Shown here one piece after another: positions 16,609 to 25,493 of a DNA stretch of 46,256 nt. The position numbers were made by a program, and so were the translations under genes. A model generated the notes under the pieces. It was not told where the DNA came from. It saw only the letters and a program-made list of their open reading frames with translations, and ran no database searches. The stretch is from positions 1 through 46,256 of the forward strand of contig JAFWYE010000005.1 in NCBI GenBank assembly GCA_017517765.1, in the 5' to 3' direction. Every line of letters starts with the position of its first letter. Position 1 is the stretch's first letter. The DNA comes from Bacilli bacterium (GTDB lineage: Bacteria; Bacillota_I; Bacilli_A; RFN20; DUOF01).

Positions 16609-18348
16609 CTAAACAAAAATTAATACTCCTAGTGTTATACACACTATCATAGAAAGAGCAAATCCTATAATTACCGAAGTATTTTTATCCGCTTTAGCAA
16701 ACATAAATACTCCCATAAGCGCTCCTCCTCCAAATAAAATAAATGGAAGAATAAATACTATCTTAGCAATTAAGAATACAAGTAACTTGATAACTCCAAT
16801 TATTACCCAAGATAATAGCCACCATATTCCCTCTAAAATGTAAGCTATTAAAGTTGCAGGATAATATGCAAAAAACGCTAGAAATCCAGGTATAGTTCCT
16901 ATATCTTCTAAAGGTTCATTTAACCACTCTTGTACTGCTTCTGCCCATGTTCCATAATCATCTACAAATTTAATACTAGCATTCAAATCATCAAAGAATG
17001 AAATGCTAAACCAATTGTTTTCAAACCCTAGAAAAACCACAAAACAGATAATAACAGGAATAAAGAACAATAATGATGTAGGATCAATTTTTAAGTTAAA
17101 ACTAGGAAGTCTAAATTTAGGTAATCTAAACCTAAAAGATTTATATTCTTTTGTCTTAGTTTTAGATTTAGTGTTTTTTTCCTTAACCTTTTGTGATTTA
17201 TTACCATACACCACTTCATTTGCAGCTTTCTTGATTTTAATGGGATCAATAAATTTCTTTTTAAACCAATTAGTAATTTTAGAAAAGAATGATTTAATCT
17301 TTCCTCCAATAAATTTCAATCCTCTCCATATCTTAATAAATGGATATGCAACAATAGAAAATATTTTGGAAAATAATCCTTTATAGTCTACTTCTTTTTT
17401 CTCTTTTTTTGCTTTCTTTTCTTTTTTATTACCATTAATATCATCTATTACATCACCTGTTTTTTCATCTTCTTTTTTACCTGGCTTTTCATTTTTATTT
17501 TGCTCATTATTTCTTCCAAAATGCCAATCCGTAAGAAGTGAAGCATCACATATAACAGTATTTTTATGAAACGGATGATCTTTTATACTAGGAATATCTT
17601 CAAATCTCTTAAGATATTTAGAATTATGAACTGTTACAAAATATCCTTTCTCCTGGCCATCTTCTTTATATGTAGCATATAACACCTTTCCTTCTTTGTT
17701 CCTTGCTAAATATACATGATGATCATAACATACATAACAACATATCCCTCCAAAGACAGCTTTCTCAAATAACTCAAAAGTCAAAATATTATAATCAACA
17801 GCTCCAGGAAATGCAAATATACCTATATAATCTAATATTGCATCTAAAATAAGAGCTTCTTCTAAATCTTGAGCAAAAACGCAATTTTCCATGTACTCTT
17901 GAGTCATATCAAGTTTGTTTAGTTCTATTAGCTCACATAGTTCTTTATATGCACCAACAACTTCTTTATTAAACGACTCGAACTCGAAATCTTCTCGTCT
18001 TTTATTCCACCTATACATAGAATCTCCACTAGTATGATCTTCAACCATATAAACATTTGTTGATGCCCACATAAGTGTAAATAAGAATTGATCTATAACA
18101 TCTTTTATCCTTTGCAAATCTCTATCACTTTCAAAATAATCATTATGATCATAAATCTTTCCTTTTTCATCAGTCAAGTTATGCAATCTTTTCATCAATA
18201 TGTCAAGTTCTAAATCAATATCTTCCTTACTAATTGCCTTTTCCTCAGGAAAACAAGTATATGCAAATTTTTTCATAACTTCATCGAGTTCCATCATGAA
18301 ATTAACTAAACAATATAAATAATATCTTCTTTCTTTTTTAGTCATCAT
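16609..18348 (-). CDS. Multispanning membrane protein with cytosolic N-terminal module; modular family member
   Basis: 579 aa. The N-terminal 270 residues are a distant, collinear relative of the 300-aa and 532-aa proteins (RRYYLY at 7-12, STNVYMVEDHTSGDSMYRW near 96-114, GYFVTV near 235). A Lys/Glu-rich linker (280-320) leads to an amphipathic stretch, IFSIVAYPFIKIWRGLKFIGG, then KIKSFFSKITNWFKKKF, close to the C-terminal tail of the 300-aa protein. The FRLP motif occurs twice (407-410 and 412-415) before about five membrane helices (425-579), with IPGF near 483 corresponding to LPGF in the 532-aa protein. The last helices are glycine-rich (FGGGALMG). It is third in an operon, seven bases after the nucleotidyltransferase. 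Function unknown. Confidence 0.86.
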   Translation of the reverse strand: MMTKKERRYYLYCLVNFMMELDEVMKKFAYTCFPEEKAISKEDIDLELDILMKRLHNLTDEKGKIYDHNDYFESDRDLQRIKDVIDQFLFTLMWASTNVYMVEDHTSGDSMYRWNKRREDFEFESFNKEVVGAYKELCELIELNKLDMTQEYMENCVFAQDLEEALILDAILDYIGIFAFPGAVDYNILTFELFEKAVFGGICCYVCYDHHVYLARNKEGKVLYATYKEDGQEKGYFVTVHNSKYLKRFEDIPSIKDHPFHKNTVICDASLLTDWHFGRNNEQNKNEKPGKKEDEKTGDVIDDINGNKKEKKAKKEKKEVDYKGLFSKIFSIVAYPFIKIWRGLKFIGGKIKSFFSKITNWFKKKFIDPIKIKKAANEVVYGNKSQKVKEKNTKSKTKTKEYKSFRFRLPKFRLPSFNLKIDPTSLLFFIPVIICFVVFLGFENNWFSISFFDDLNASIKFVDDYGTWAEAVQEWLNEPLEDIGTIPGFLAFFAYYPATLIAYILEGIWWLLSWVIIGVIKLLVFLIAKIVFILPFILFGGGALMGVFMFAKADKNTSVIIGFALSMIVCITLGVLIFV

Positions 18349-18355
18349 ACTTTAC

Positions 18356-19324
18356 TTATCTCCTTTTACTTCCCTCTATTTTTTCTATAATACTACCACT
18401 TGTTTTCTTTCCAGAAACAAGCTTTATTTCTTTAGCTAATTCACTTATTTTTTCTACTACTTCCATATCTACATTACCTTCAATAATACTAGCATCATAT
18501 TTATCTTTAGGTCTTCCATTTCTTTTAGCCTCATATACACTCTCTAAAGACATCATTTTGTACGGTATATCATTATGAGTATAAGTATTACTAGTATAGG
18601 TTAAAGAAACATAATCTTTACTAAGATATTCTTCATCTACCAGTAAATCACTACCTTTGTAATAATAACTTTTTCTAATAACAGAGCCATCTTTTTTTCT
18701 TTCAAACAAGAATAAACCAATATCTATTGGTATTCCTTTATATACAACAAAATATTCATGCCCTATATTATTTTTCTTTTTAACATGTGAGACAAATTCA
18801 AACTTATCACTTTTCTCTACAATCTTTTTTAATCTTTCTAAATCCTCTTCATTAATTAATATATCTAAATCACCATGATATCTAACTAATTCGTGACCAG
18901 TAGCTAAATATCCCATTATGCCACCTGTATAAAAATAATCAAAATTTTCTCCCTCAATTAATTTATTAAACTCATCAAAAGCCTCTAATACTAATCTATG
19001 GTTCTCTTTTAAAGGCATACTAGGATACATTAAATTCATCGACTTTAACCATCCTACTCTGTTTATTAAATCTTCCCTAGTTTTGTATTTAACACTGTTT
19101 AACTCACATAACATATCTAGATGATAAAGTGCATCGTCCTTACTAATTCTACCATCATTAACAAAATCATAGATAGTAACTAAAACTCTATCTATTACAT
19201 CATCTTCATCAAGTTCATATAATTTTTCAAGTCTTGAATTTATTGCTTTTTCATCATTAAAGTTAGCTAATTTAGTATAAGTATAAGCTATATTTTCTAA
19301 TATTTTTTTATTTTCTTCTTTCAT
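18356..19324 (-). CDS. Nucleotidyltransferase-fold protein (aminoglycoside-nucleotidyltransferase-like)
   Basis: 322 aa cytosolic protein. Residues 1-95 are helical and unassigned. From about 108 comes a polymerase-beta-type nucleotidyltransferase fold: GGIMGYL (134-140), YHGDLDILI with the metal ligands Asp152 and Asp154, and a third acidic residue Asp201 in GIPIDIGLF. The later RPKDKYDASII motif is typical of small-molecule nucleotidyltransferases such as those acting on aminoglycosides. All three catalytic aspartates are present, so it is probably active, but the acceptor (small molecule, RNA or protein) is unknown. It lies between the 280-aa unknown (15-base gap) and the 579-aa membrane protein, suggesting that it modifies something handled by that system. 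Ribosome site GGAAGTGA. Confidence 0.8.
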   Translation of the reverse strand: MKEENKKILENIAYTYTKLANFNDEKAINSRLEKLYELDEDDVIDRVLVTIYDFVNDGRISKDDALYHLDMLCELNSVKYKTREDLINRVGWLKSMNLMYPSMPLKENHRLVLEAFDEFNKLIEGENFDYFYTGGIMGYLATGHELVRYHGDLDILINEEDLERLKKIVEKSDKFEFVSHVKKKNNIGHEYFVVYKGIPIDIGLFLFERKKDGSVIRKSYYYKGSDLLVDEEYLSKDYVSLTYTSNTYTHNDIPYKMMSLESVYEAKRNGRPKDKYDASIIEGNVDMEVVEKISELAKEIKLVSGKKTSGSIIEKIEGSKRR

Positions 19325-19339
19325 ATTTTCACTTCCTAA

Positions 19340-20182
19340 CTACCTAACTATTAAATTATCATCGAAAGTATCAAAAAACTCATAATTGTTAGCAACCACT
19401 AAATGCCCTAAAATTCCTGATAAATATAGATTAATATTATTTGTCACATATTCATCTAATTGCTCTCCAAAAAGTTCTAACTCATCATCATATTTACCCA
19501 AATATAAACACATAATAGCTTTTAATTTTCTTAGTTTTTTGACTTCTCTATAATTTGTATAAACACAAGCACAAGTTTTATTTTTTATCTTTTTAACCTC
19601 AAATGTTAATGGCTCTCCATTTTCATCTCTTAACAAAGTTTCAAATATATAACCATCATTTGTTTTTGTTTCACCAATTATCCATCCTCTATAATTTTCT
19701 TTATAGATACTTTCTCTTACTTTTTCTATTTCAATATCTTTTCCAGAATACTTTAAAATATAATCTTCTTCATTATTTAAACTTTCATCATAAATAAATG
19801 CTCCTACATCTTTATAGCTAGCACAAACCGAGATAAAAGTAGTAAATCTACCTATTTTATCTTTTATTTCATTTTCATCTAAACTATCAATACTCAAATA
19901 ATAATATCTAGAATCACTATGATCAATCCTATACTTTTTAGCAACACTCTCTATAAATTTTTCACTAACTGGATACATCCAATTATTATCTAAAATTTCT
20001 CCCATTGAATCATAATGTATTGTTACACATATTCCTTCATTATCTTTTTTTAAAGTAACTAAAGAATAATGATCTAAATAGATTGGAGTACAAAAAGTAT
20101 ATTCATTAATCCACTCACCATATAAAAAGTCTTTTCCATAGATACTTCTAATCTTTTCTAGTAAATCTTTAAACTCTATCAT
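19340..20182 (-). CDS. Unknown 280-aa protein, first gene of the 579-aa operon
   Basis: 280 aa, cytosolic, alpha/beta, no signal peptide. Notable segments: DFLYGEWINEYTFCTPIYLD near the N-terminus, RYYYLSIDSLDENEIKDKIG (about 107-126), ENYRGWIIGETKTNDGYIFE (about 182-201) and YLSGILGHLVVANNYEFFD at the end. The pattern of two similar alpha/beta halves suggests an internal duplication, but no catalytic residues stand out. It opens the operon with the nucleotidyltransferase, the 579-aa membrane protein and the 127-aa protein, with a strong GGAGGAAAA ribosome site. I recognise no family. Confidence 0.78.
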   Translation of the reverse strand: MIEFKDLLEKIRSIYGKDFLYGEWINEYTFCTPIYLDHYSLVTLKKDNEGICVTIHYDSMGEILDNNWMYPVSEKFIESVAKKYRIDHSDSRYYYLSIDSLDENEIKDKIGRFTTFISVCASYKDVGAFIYDESLNNEEDYILKYSGKDIEIEKVRESIYKENYRGWIIGETKTNDGYIFETLLRDENGEPLTFEVKKIKNKTCACVYTNYREVKKLRKLKAIMCLYLGKYDDELELFGEQLDEYVTNNINLYLSGILGHLVVANNYEFFDTFDDNLIVR

Positions 20183-20266
20183 ATGTTTTCCTCCAACCTT
20201 TCCATTCTAATTATAATACTTTTTCTCTAATTAGATTAATTTTCATTGTAAAAATTACATACAAAA

Positions 20267-20292
20267 TAAAAACACTCTACGGAAGTAGAGTG
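20267..20292 (-). terminator. Terminator of ndk
   Basis: Perfect eight-base stem CACTCTAC-GGAA-GTAGAGTG (20273-20292) followed on minus by a T-rich tail. Confidence 0.85.
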
Positions 20293-20298
20293 CTTTAA

Positions 20299-20730
20299 TT
20301 AACGAACGTTTGTTTTCTTTAACGTATTGAAAATAGCAATTTCATTTTCTGCAGATGAAACACAATCTGAACCATGGATTACATTTTCAGTCATTCTTGG
20401 TTCTTCTCCTATCATTGCAGGAACATCACTTCTAATTTGCTTTATAGCACCTCTCATAGTAGCTATAGCATCTTCTCCTACAACAACCATTCCATATGCC
20501 TTATCTGAAGTAATGTAAGCTTCTAGATCTTTATAAAATCCTTTAGCATTTTCATAGCTTCCTCTAAAGTGTTCAGCATAATGCTTTTGAGCATCAGTTA
20601 TTGAATACTTAATAAATGAGCTATCTTTAATTTCTAACCCTAATTCCTTAATAGTGCTAGTTACATATTCAATTACTGAATCATAGTTAGCAAAATGAGG
20701 TTTAACCATAATATATGTTGTTTCTTTCAT
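20299..20730 (-). CDS. ndk: Nucleoside diphosphate kinase
   Basis: 143 aa, normal family length. It transfers the gamma-phosphate of ATP to other nucleoside diphosphates through a phospho-histidine. Seen: the first strand YIMVKPH, KHYAEHF, the strand MVVVGEDAI, Arg93 in TMRGAIKQIR, and the active-site loop ENVIHGSD with catalytic His119. The canonical PGTIRGDF stretch before the active-site loop is altered here (SDVPAMIGEEPRMT), so this is a divergent member, but the catalytic core is intact. Single gene with a good AAGGAG ribosome site and its own terminator. It lies between the two modular-family loci without an evident link to them. Confidence 0.88.
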   Translation of the reverse strand: MKETTYIMVKPHFANYDSVIEYVTSTIKELGLEIKDSSFIKYSITDAQKHYAEHFRGSYENAKGFYKDLEAYITSDKAYGMVVVGEDAIATMRGAIKQIRSDVPAMIGEEPRMTENVIHGSDCVSSAENEIAIFNTLKKTNVR

Positions 20731-20894
20731 TTTCTTTTCTCCTTTTTACTACAAAAGATTTTATATTACTCTTGCTATAAAATCAACTAATTATTTAATT
20801 TATAGTCATAGACTATATCTTCTTTCTTTACTTTAATTATTTTCAGTGATAATATCATATTTGCGATGCATCTATTATAAAGGAGGTATTCTTA

Positions 20895-23192
20895 ATGGCA
20901 GATTTTGATTGGGAAACAAGAGTGTATTCTATAACTGATAAAGAAAATGAAGCTGTTTACGTTGGAGAAGCCAAAATTAATGTTCATGAAGGCTATGTTC
21001 CTAGTGGAGCAGGTGCTTTTTATTCTAAAAAAGATAATATATTATTAGTATCTGAAGATATGGTTAATAAAACTGGAATTGGAATAAAAGCAGATTCTAA
21101 TGAAACAATGTTAGGTATATTAAAAGATGGGTATATAAATGGTCCTGCAATATTTGCAAAAAAAGATGCTCCATTAATCCTTACTCCATTTTGTATGGAA
21201 GATAAAATAAACAAATACGCATATATACAAATGGATAATTTTGAAGAATATTTTATATGTCAATTAGATGACTCAGGTGCTTTTACTGGTAAAACAATTC
21301 ACTATAAAATGGGTAGATTTTATTTAGAAATGAGAGAAAAATACAATGTTGAAACTACCCCAATTAGGGAAATAGAATGTTCTTGGGATTATAAGCCCTT
21401 TTACTCTAGTTTTATGGCTAGTCCCATTGATTTAAATAAGCCTATTAGACCACTTAATGTTACTAGTGTTTCTTTAAAAGGAAAACCATATTACAAATTT
21501 GCTGGAGGAGCTCAAACTAATTCTAAAAAGTTAAAGACATATACTCTAGAAGACTATTCTAATATTGAATATTTTCAAGATGATGCAAATGGATATGGAG
21601 TTTCACCAATAAATAAAGGTGATATGTATATCGGTGAATTTATAAATAATAGAGCTAGTGGATTAGGTTGTATATCATATAAAAATGGAAGCAAATATGT
21701 AGGTTTTATAGATAGTGCTAGCCCACATGGATTAGGACTACTAGTAAATAATAAAGAAATTGTCTTTTCTAGTTTTCTTACAGGTTTAAGACATGGATTA
21801 ACAATTGAATTTGTTCAAAACTCAATGTTTATCAAAGTTTATCAAGACCTTCTAGGAAGAGATCCAGCACATGATTATTTTGAAATTAATTTAAAAACAT
21901 TTAATATTAAAAAACACTCTGTTAATTCAAGTTATTGTGAAGATATACCATTTTCTCCATCAGATACTCCAATAAAAGAATTAACTCCAGAGGATAAAAT
22001 GTCGCCTAAATTAAAAAAGGCACTCCAAGATTTTGAATATAAATTTAACAATAAAGAAGAGCTAACAATCACTAAATGTACTTCTAAAAAGAAGACTATT
22101 GTCGTACCTCATCCAGTTAAGTATGTTGAGCCTCTTACTTTTGAAAATTTACCTGTAGAAAAGATTATCTTCTCTGATAGTGTTGAAAAAATTAGTCCTT
22201 TAACAATCCACGATTGTAAAAAATTGAAAGATATAGAATTTAGTAAATCAATGACTTATCTTCCTAATAATATAACAAATAAGCTAACAACTAATGCTAT
22301 TGTAATACCTAAAAATATAGACGATATTGATGGTTCATTTAGATATTGTGAAATTAAAAAAGCATTCATTAAAAATCCAGATTGTAGATTATCGCTTGAT
22401 GCATTCCCACGAGGATGTAAAATCTATGTTGATGGAAAGCTATTAGGAAAAAAAGAATTAGAAGAAAAAAGTAGAAGGTCTATTTCTTCAAGAAGAACTT
22501 ATACTACAACTAAAAAAGTAGAAAGCAAAACAAACAATAAAAAAGAAAAAACTCCTCTTATTAAAAAGATAAAGAGAAAATATTCTATCTGGTCAAGGAT
22601 TGGAGATTTCTTTAAAGAGTTACCATCTACTATTGCAAGTATATTTGCTATTCCCTTTAAGATTAGAATTCCAAAGTTAGATTGGTTAGCTCTAATTATA
22701 ACATTACTAGGAGTAACATCTGTAGTACTTGGATTAACTGGAGTACTTGATAAGATTATCTGGACTGCAGAATTTAATCCATCATTTGGATATAACTTTA
22801 ATATGTCTGGAGGAGTCTTTGAATTCATGACAGAATCAGTAGATGATTTTTCAAAATTCATCTTATATGGTATATGGCTATTTATTGCCACTGTGATACT
22901 TTGGGTTATAGATTTACTACTAATTATTGTTTTATTTATCCTATCACTAATTTGGTTATTAATACAATTTATTGGTCAAGTAGCTCTACTATATTTAATC
23001 CCAATAATTGTTCCAATATTACTATTCTTTAGATTAAAAGGGACAAATGAAAATAACACTAAATTTGTAACAGGGTGTCTGGTTATATCTATTCTAGCTC
23101 TACTAACTTATTTTATTGCAATTATAATTATTAAAAATACTGGAGCTGATCCATTAGTACAATTCATTATTGGATTTAATAAATTAAAGTGA
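20895..23192 (+). CDS. MORN-repeat and BspA-type LRR protein with multispanning C-terminal domain; modular family member
   Basis: 765 aa. Residues 1-140 have MORN-like beta hairpins. Residues 240-300 hold clear MORN repeats (YIGEFINNRASGLGCISYKN, then SKYVGFIDSASPHGLG). Residues about 400-510 are BspA-type leucine-rich repeats (PVEKIIFSDSVEKISPLTI, then CKKLKDIEFSKSMTYLP). A basic, Ser/Thr-rich linker (520-565) leads to SIWSRIGDFFKELPSTI and the motif FKIRIPKLDW (588-597), comparable to FRLP in the 532- and 579-aa proteins. Four or five membrane helices follow (600-750). No signal peptide, so the repeats should be cytosolic, unusual for BspA-type repeats, which are normally surface-exposed. 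Single gene on the plus strand with AAAGGAGG ribosome site and its own terminator. Confidence 0.86.
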   Translation: MADFDWETRVYSITDKENEAVYVGEAKINVHEGYVPSGAGAFYSKKDNILLVSEDMVNKTGIGIKADSNETMLGILKDGYINGPAIFAKKDAPLILTPFCMEDKINKYAYIQMDNFEEYFICQLDDSGAFTGKTIHYKMGRFYLEMREKYNVETTPIREIECSWDYKPFYSSFMASPIDLNKPIRPLNVTSVSLKGKPYYKFAGGAQTNSKKLKTYTLEDYSNIEYFQDDANGYGVSPINKGDMYIGEFINNRASGLGCISYKNGSKYVGFIDSASPHGLGLLVNNKEIVFSSFLTGLRHGLTIEFVQNSMFIKVYQDLLGRDPAHDYFEINLKTFNIKKHSVNSSYCEDIPFSPSDTPIKELTPEDKMSPKLKKALQDFEYKFNNKEELTITKCTSKKKTIVVPHPVKYVEPLTFENLPVEKIIFSDSVEKISPLTIHDCKKLKDIEFSKSMTYLPNNITNKLTTNAIVIPKNIDDIDGSFRYCEIKKAFIKNPDCRLSLDAFPRGCKIYVDGKLLGKKELEEKSRRSISSRRTYTTTKKVESKTNNKKEKTPLIKKIKRKYSIWSRIGDFFKELPSTIASIFAIPFKIRIPKLDWLALIITLLGVTSVVLGLTGVLDKIIWTAEFNPSFGYNFNMSGGVFEFMTESVDDFSKFILYGIWLFIATVILWVIDLLLIIVLFILSLIWLLIQFIGQVALLYLIPIIVPILLFFRLKGTNENNTKFVTGCLVISILALLTYFIAIIIIKNTGADPLVQFIIGFNKLK

Positions 23193-23212
23193 AGTTAATC
23201 TTCACTTTTTTA
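23187..23212 (+). terminator. Terminator of the MORN/LRR membrane protein gene
   Basis: Stem AAGTGAAG-TTAAT-CTTCACTT (23187-23207) followed by a T-run; it includes the TGA stop. Confidence 0.85.
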
Positions 23213-23252
23213 TTTAATGAATAATAAAGAAAAACATACATAAACTAGTACT

Positions 23253-23717
23253 ATGAAAAAAGAAAATATTATAAAGTATGGAAATCCAGTTTTAGCAGTT
23301 TTACTTGTAGCAATTTTAGGTACTATATTTACTAATATGGGACTAGATTGGCTAGATACACTAGATAAACCTAGTGAATGGTTAAATAAGGCTATTATTC
23401 CTGTTGTATGGAGTGTTATCTATATTAGTTTTACTATTTACCTACTCTATATAGCACATAAAGAAAAGATGAATAGAACTTTATTTTGGTATCTAGTAAT
23501 AAATGGTATTTTAAATGTTTTATGGTGTTTAATCTTCTTTACATATAAAAATATATTACTAGGGTTAGCTACAATTAACATTAATCTTTTATCAAGCTTC
23601 TTCCTAGTAAAAGAAGTATTTAAAACAAATAAAACTTGGGGATACTATTTAATGATATACCCAACCTGGTTAACTACTGCTACATGTTTAAATTTAGCTA
23701 TCTGGATTCTAAATTAA
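23253..23717 (+). CDS. TspO/MBR family tryptophan-rich membrane protein
   Basis: 154 aa with five predicted membrane helices, the usual size and topology of TspO/MBR proteins (bacterial relatives of the mitochondrial translocator protein, which bind porphyrins and sterol-like ligands). Conserved features: KPSEWLNKAIIPVVWSVIYI in the first loop, NGILNVLWCLIFF in helix 3 (family N..W...FF) and YPTWLTTATCLNLAIWILN at the end (family pattern P...W...A..LN..I..LN). The role in this organism is unknown; tetrapyrrole or stress-related functions are reported for others. No clear ribosome site precedes the ATG. It is followed by a bidirectional terminator. Confidence 0.88.
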   Translation: MKKENIIKYGNPVLAVLLVAILGTIFTNMGLDWLDTLDKPSEWLNKAIIPVVWSVIYISFTIYLLYIAHKEKMNRTLFWYLVINGILNVLWCLIFFTYKNILLGLATININLLSSFFLVKEVFKTNKTWGYYLMIYPTWLTTATCLNLAIWILN

Positions 23718-23742
23718 AAAGGAACAAAACGTTCCTTTTTTT
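23716..23742. terminator. Bidirectional terminator
   Basis: Stem AAAAAGGAAC-AAAAC-GTTCCTTTTT (23716-23740) between two convergent genes. Confidence 0.85.
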
Positions 23743-24532
23743 ATTTTATATAGCCTAAACTTTTTAAGACATTAATTGAATCTTCAATATACTCTAATTT
23801 ACACTCAATTGCCCAAATTGCCTCAGGTGAGTATTCTTCAAGTAAACTAAATACTTTTTCTAAATCAATATTCCCCATTTTAAGGCCTAAGTGTTCATCA
23901 TTTAAATATGAAGGTCTTCCCTCCACTTTAGAGTGATTATCATGAAGGTGAACATATCCTATTTTATCTTTTAAAGTTTTAATCCACTCTTCTACTTTCA
24001 TATTAGAATTAGCATGAGCATGACCTATATCTAAACAAACTTTTAATCTAGGATCATTAAAAGATTCGATTTCCATTTTTATTAATTCACTATCTTCTTC
24101 ACATTGGTTCTCTATCATCATAGTAATTGAATCATCTTTATCTTTAAAAAACTCTTCCCAAAATAAACATGCATTTTTTACCCAACCCGAATAAAAGCTT
24201 GTATTAGGAGTAAATCCATTATGGACCACTATTTCCTTACAACCTAACTCTTTTGCAATCTTATAAGCATAATTAAAAGTTTTCATAGTAACTTCTTTTA
24301 TATCCTCATTCTTACTACCAAGATTTAAATCCCAAAATGGAGCATGCATAGATTTAGATAATTTAAAATCTTTTAAAATTTCTTTATGCTCATTTAACAA
24401 TTTCTCACATTCTAAAGTATTCATTAATTTAGGATTATAGAATCCTTGTATTTCTATACCTAAGTTATTATCAATACATAGCTTAGATATTCTTTTTACT
24501 TCTGTATCATCACATAATCTAATCTCTTTCAT
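23741..24532 (-). CDS. Sugar phosphate isomerase/epimerase-like TIM-barrel protein
   Basis: 263 aa cytosolic protein of the xylose-isomerase-like/AP-endonuclease-2 TIM-barrel superfamily. Metal-ligand strands are visible: HAPFWDLNLG, KEIVVHNGFT, MMIENQCEE (Glu ligand), VCLDIGHAHAN (Asp and His ligands), GYVHLHDNHSKVEGRP (two His), EHLGLKMGNIDLEKVF and AIWAIECK (final Glu). The order and spacing fit the superfamily, which isomerises sugars or acts on DNA abasic sites. The small size and lack of an EndoIV signature point to a sugar or inositol-related enzyme. Substrate unknown. Single gene, good AAGGTGAT ribosome site. Confidence 0.87.
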   Translation of the reverse strand: MKEIRLCDDTEVKRISKLCIDNNLGIEIQGFYNPKLMNTLECEKLLNEHKEILKDFKLSKSMHAPFWDLNLGSKNEDIKEVTMKTFNYAYKIAKELGCKEIVVHNGFTPNTSFYSGWVKNACLFWEEFFKDKDDSITMMIENQCEEDSELIKMEIESFNDPRLKVCLDIGHAHANSNMKVEEWIKTLKDKIGYVHLHDNHSKVEGRPSYLNDEHLGLKMGNIDLEKVFSLLEEYSPEAIWAIECKLEYIEDSINVLKSLGYIK

Positions 24533-24592
24533 TTAATATCACCTTGAAGTTATTTTATCACACTCAAAAAAATAATATTAATAAACCAATAT

Positions 24593-24616
24593 AAAAAGCA
24601 ACTTATCTTAAGTTGC
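24593..24616 (-). terminator. Terminator of the T-box-controlled gene
   Basis: Perfect stem GCAACTTA-TCT-TAAGTTGC (24598-24616) with five T on the minus strand side. Confidence 0.85.
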
Positions 24617-24648
24617 TATTTTATATTTGTAGGATTTTCTTTATGTTT

Positions 24649-25470
24649 TTATCTTTTTGTGATTTTAATTCTATCTTTTCTTTGTATTTCATCGAAATAT
24701 TCTTTTTTAGTAAATGATGTATAAATATAATCTCCAGTACTACAATGTCCTAAAAATATAGGCTTATCATCTTTTCCTGCATATGGATCTGTATATCCTA
24801 AAATTGTTCTAACAACAATATCTTCTCCTGCAAGAATAGAGTAACCAATAGGAACCCATACTTTACTTTTAGCAATAAATTCTTTACTAGGAATAAGAGA
24901 TATAGCATAGTCTGCTTTAACATGAGCTTTTTCAATTGCTTCTTGAATTCTTTTAATAAACTTAGGATCATATTCCTCTTTTAAATACTCAAGTTTATCA
25001 GCTTCTTTCTTATAGAAATCTCTTAACTCTTGTCTTTTCTTATCAACTAACTTCCAATAAGCACTAGTTAACTTATCATCATAACCATACTCTTTAACTA
25101 ACTCATCAAATTCCTTACCCATATCAAATTCTTTATAACATTCATCATCATAATACATAATAAGAGTGTCTAAGGCACTAAGAGACATTTGGGGATGTCT
25201 TAACATAATTTTATAGATATCTTTTACTTTCTTTTCAGTTAATTCCATTTCTACTTTTTGTCCATAACTATATCTATATCCAGAATACAAAAACATCTTA
25301 ATATACTCTTCTTTCATTTTGATATCTCCAAGAGCATCTCTTATTACTTTTAGTCTTGCTAGTTTTTCTTCTACTTTTTCTTCCATAAAATAGTATCCAA
25401 ATTTAGGATCTTTACTAGCTACCTTTCTTTCATACATTTCAACTACTTTGCTTAATTCTACTTCTTTCAT
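24649..25470 (-). CDS. Unknown protein under control of a tRNA-Asn-type T-box
   Basis: 273 aa, cytosolic, no membrane helix. Residues 1-190 are highly helical and charged (KKRQELRDFYKKEADKLEYL). The last 75 residues form a beta-rich domain (SKVWVPIGYSILAGEDIVVR, then KPIFLGHCSTGDYIYTSFTK). It shows no aminoacyl-tRNA synthetase, amidotransferase, transporter or asparagine-biosynthesis motif, although it is the only gene between its T-box leader and its terminator. Very strong ribosome site (GGGGGAAAG). The leader implies that expression rises when charged tRNA-Asn is scarce. A role in asparagine supply, such as protein or peptide breakdown, or in the response to asparagine starvation is inference only. 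I recognise no family. Confidence 0.8.
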   Translation of the reverse strand: MKEVELSKVVEMYERKVASKDPKFGYYFMEEKVEEKLARLKVIRDALGDIKMKEEYIKMFLYSGYRYSYGQKVEMELTEKKVKDIYKIMLRHPQMSLSALDTLIMYYDDECYKEFDMGKEFDELVKEYGYDDKLTSAYWKLVDKKRQELRDFYKKEADKLEYLKEEYDPKFIKRIQEAIEKAHVKADYAISLIPSKEFIAKSKVWVPIGYSILAGEDIVVRTILGYTDPYAGKDDKPIFLGHCSTGDYIYTSFTKKEYFDEIQRKDRIKITKR

Positions 25471-25493
25471 TTTCTTTCCCCCGCTTTCTTAAA

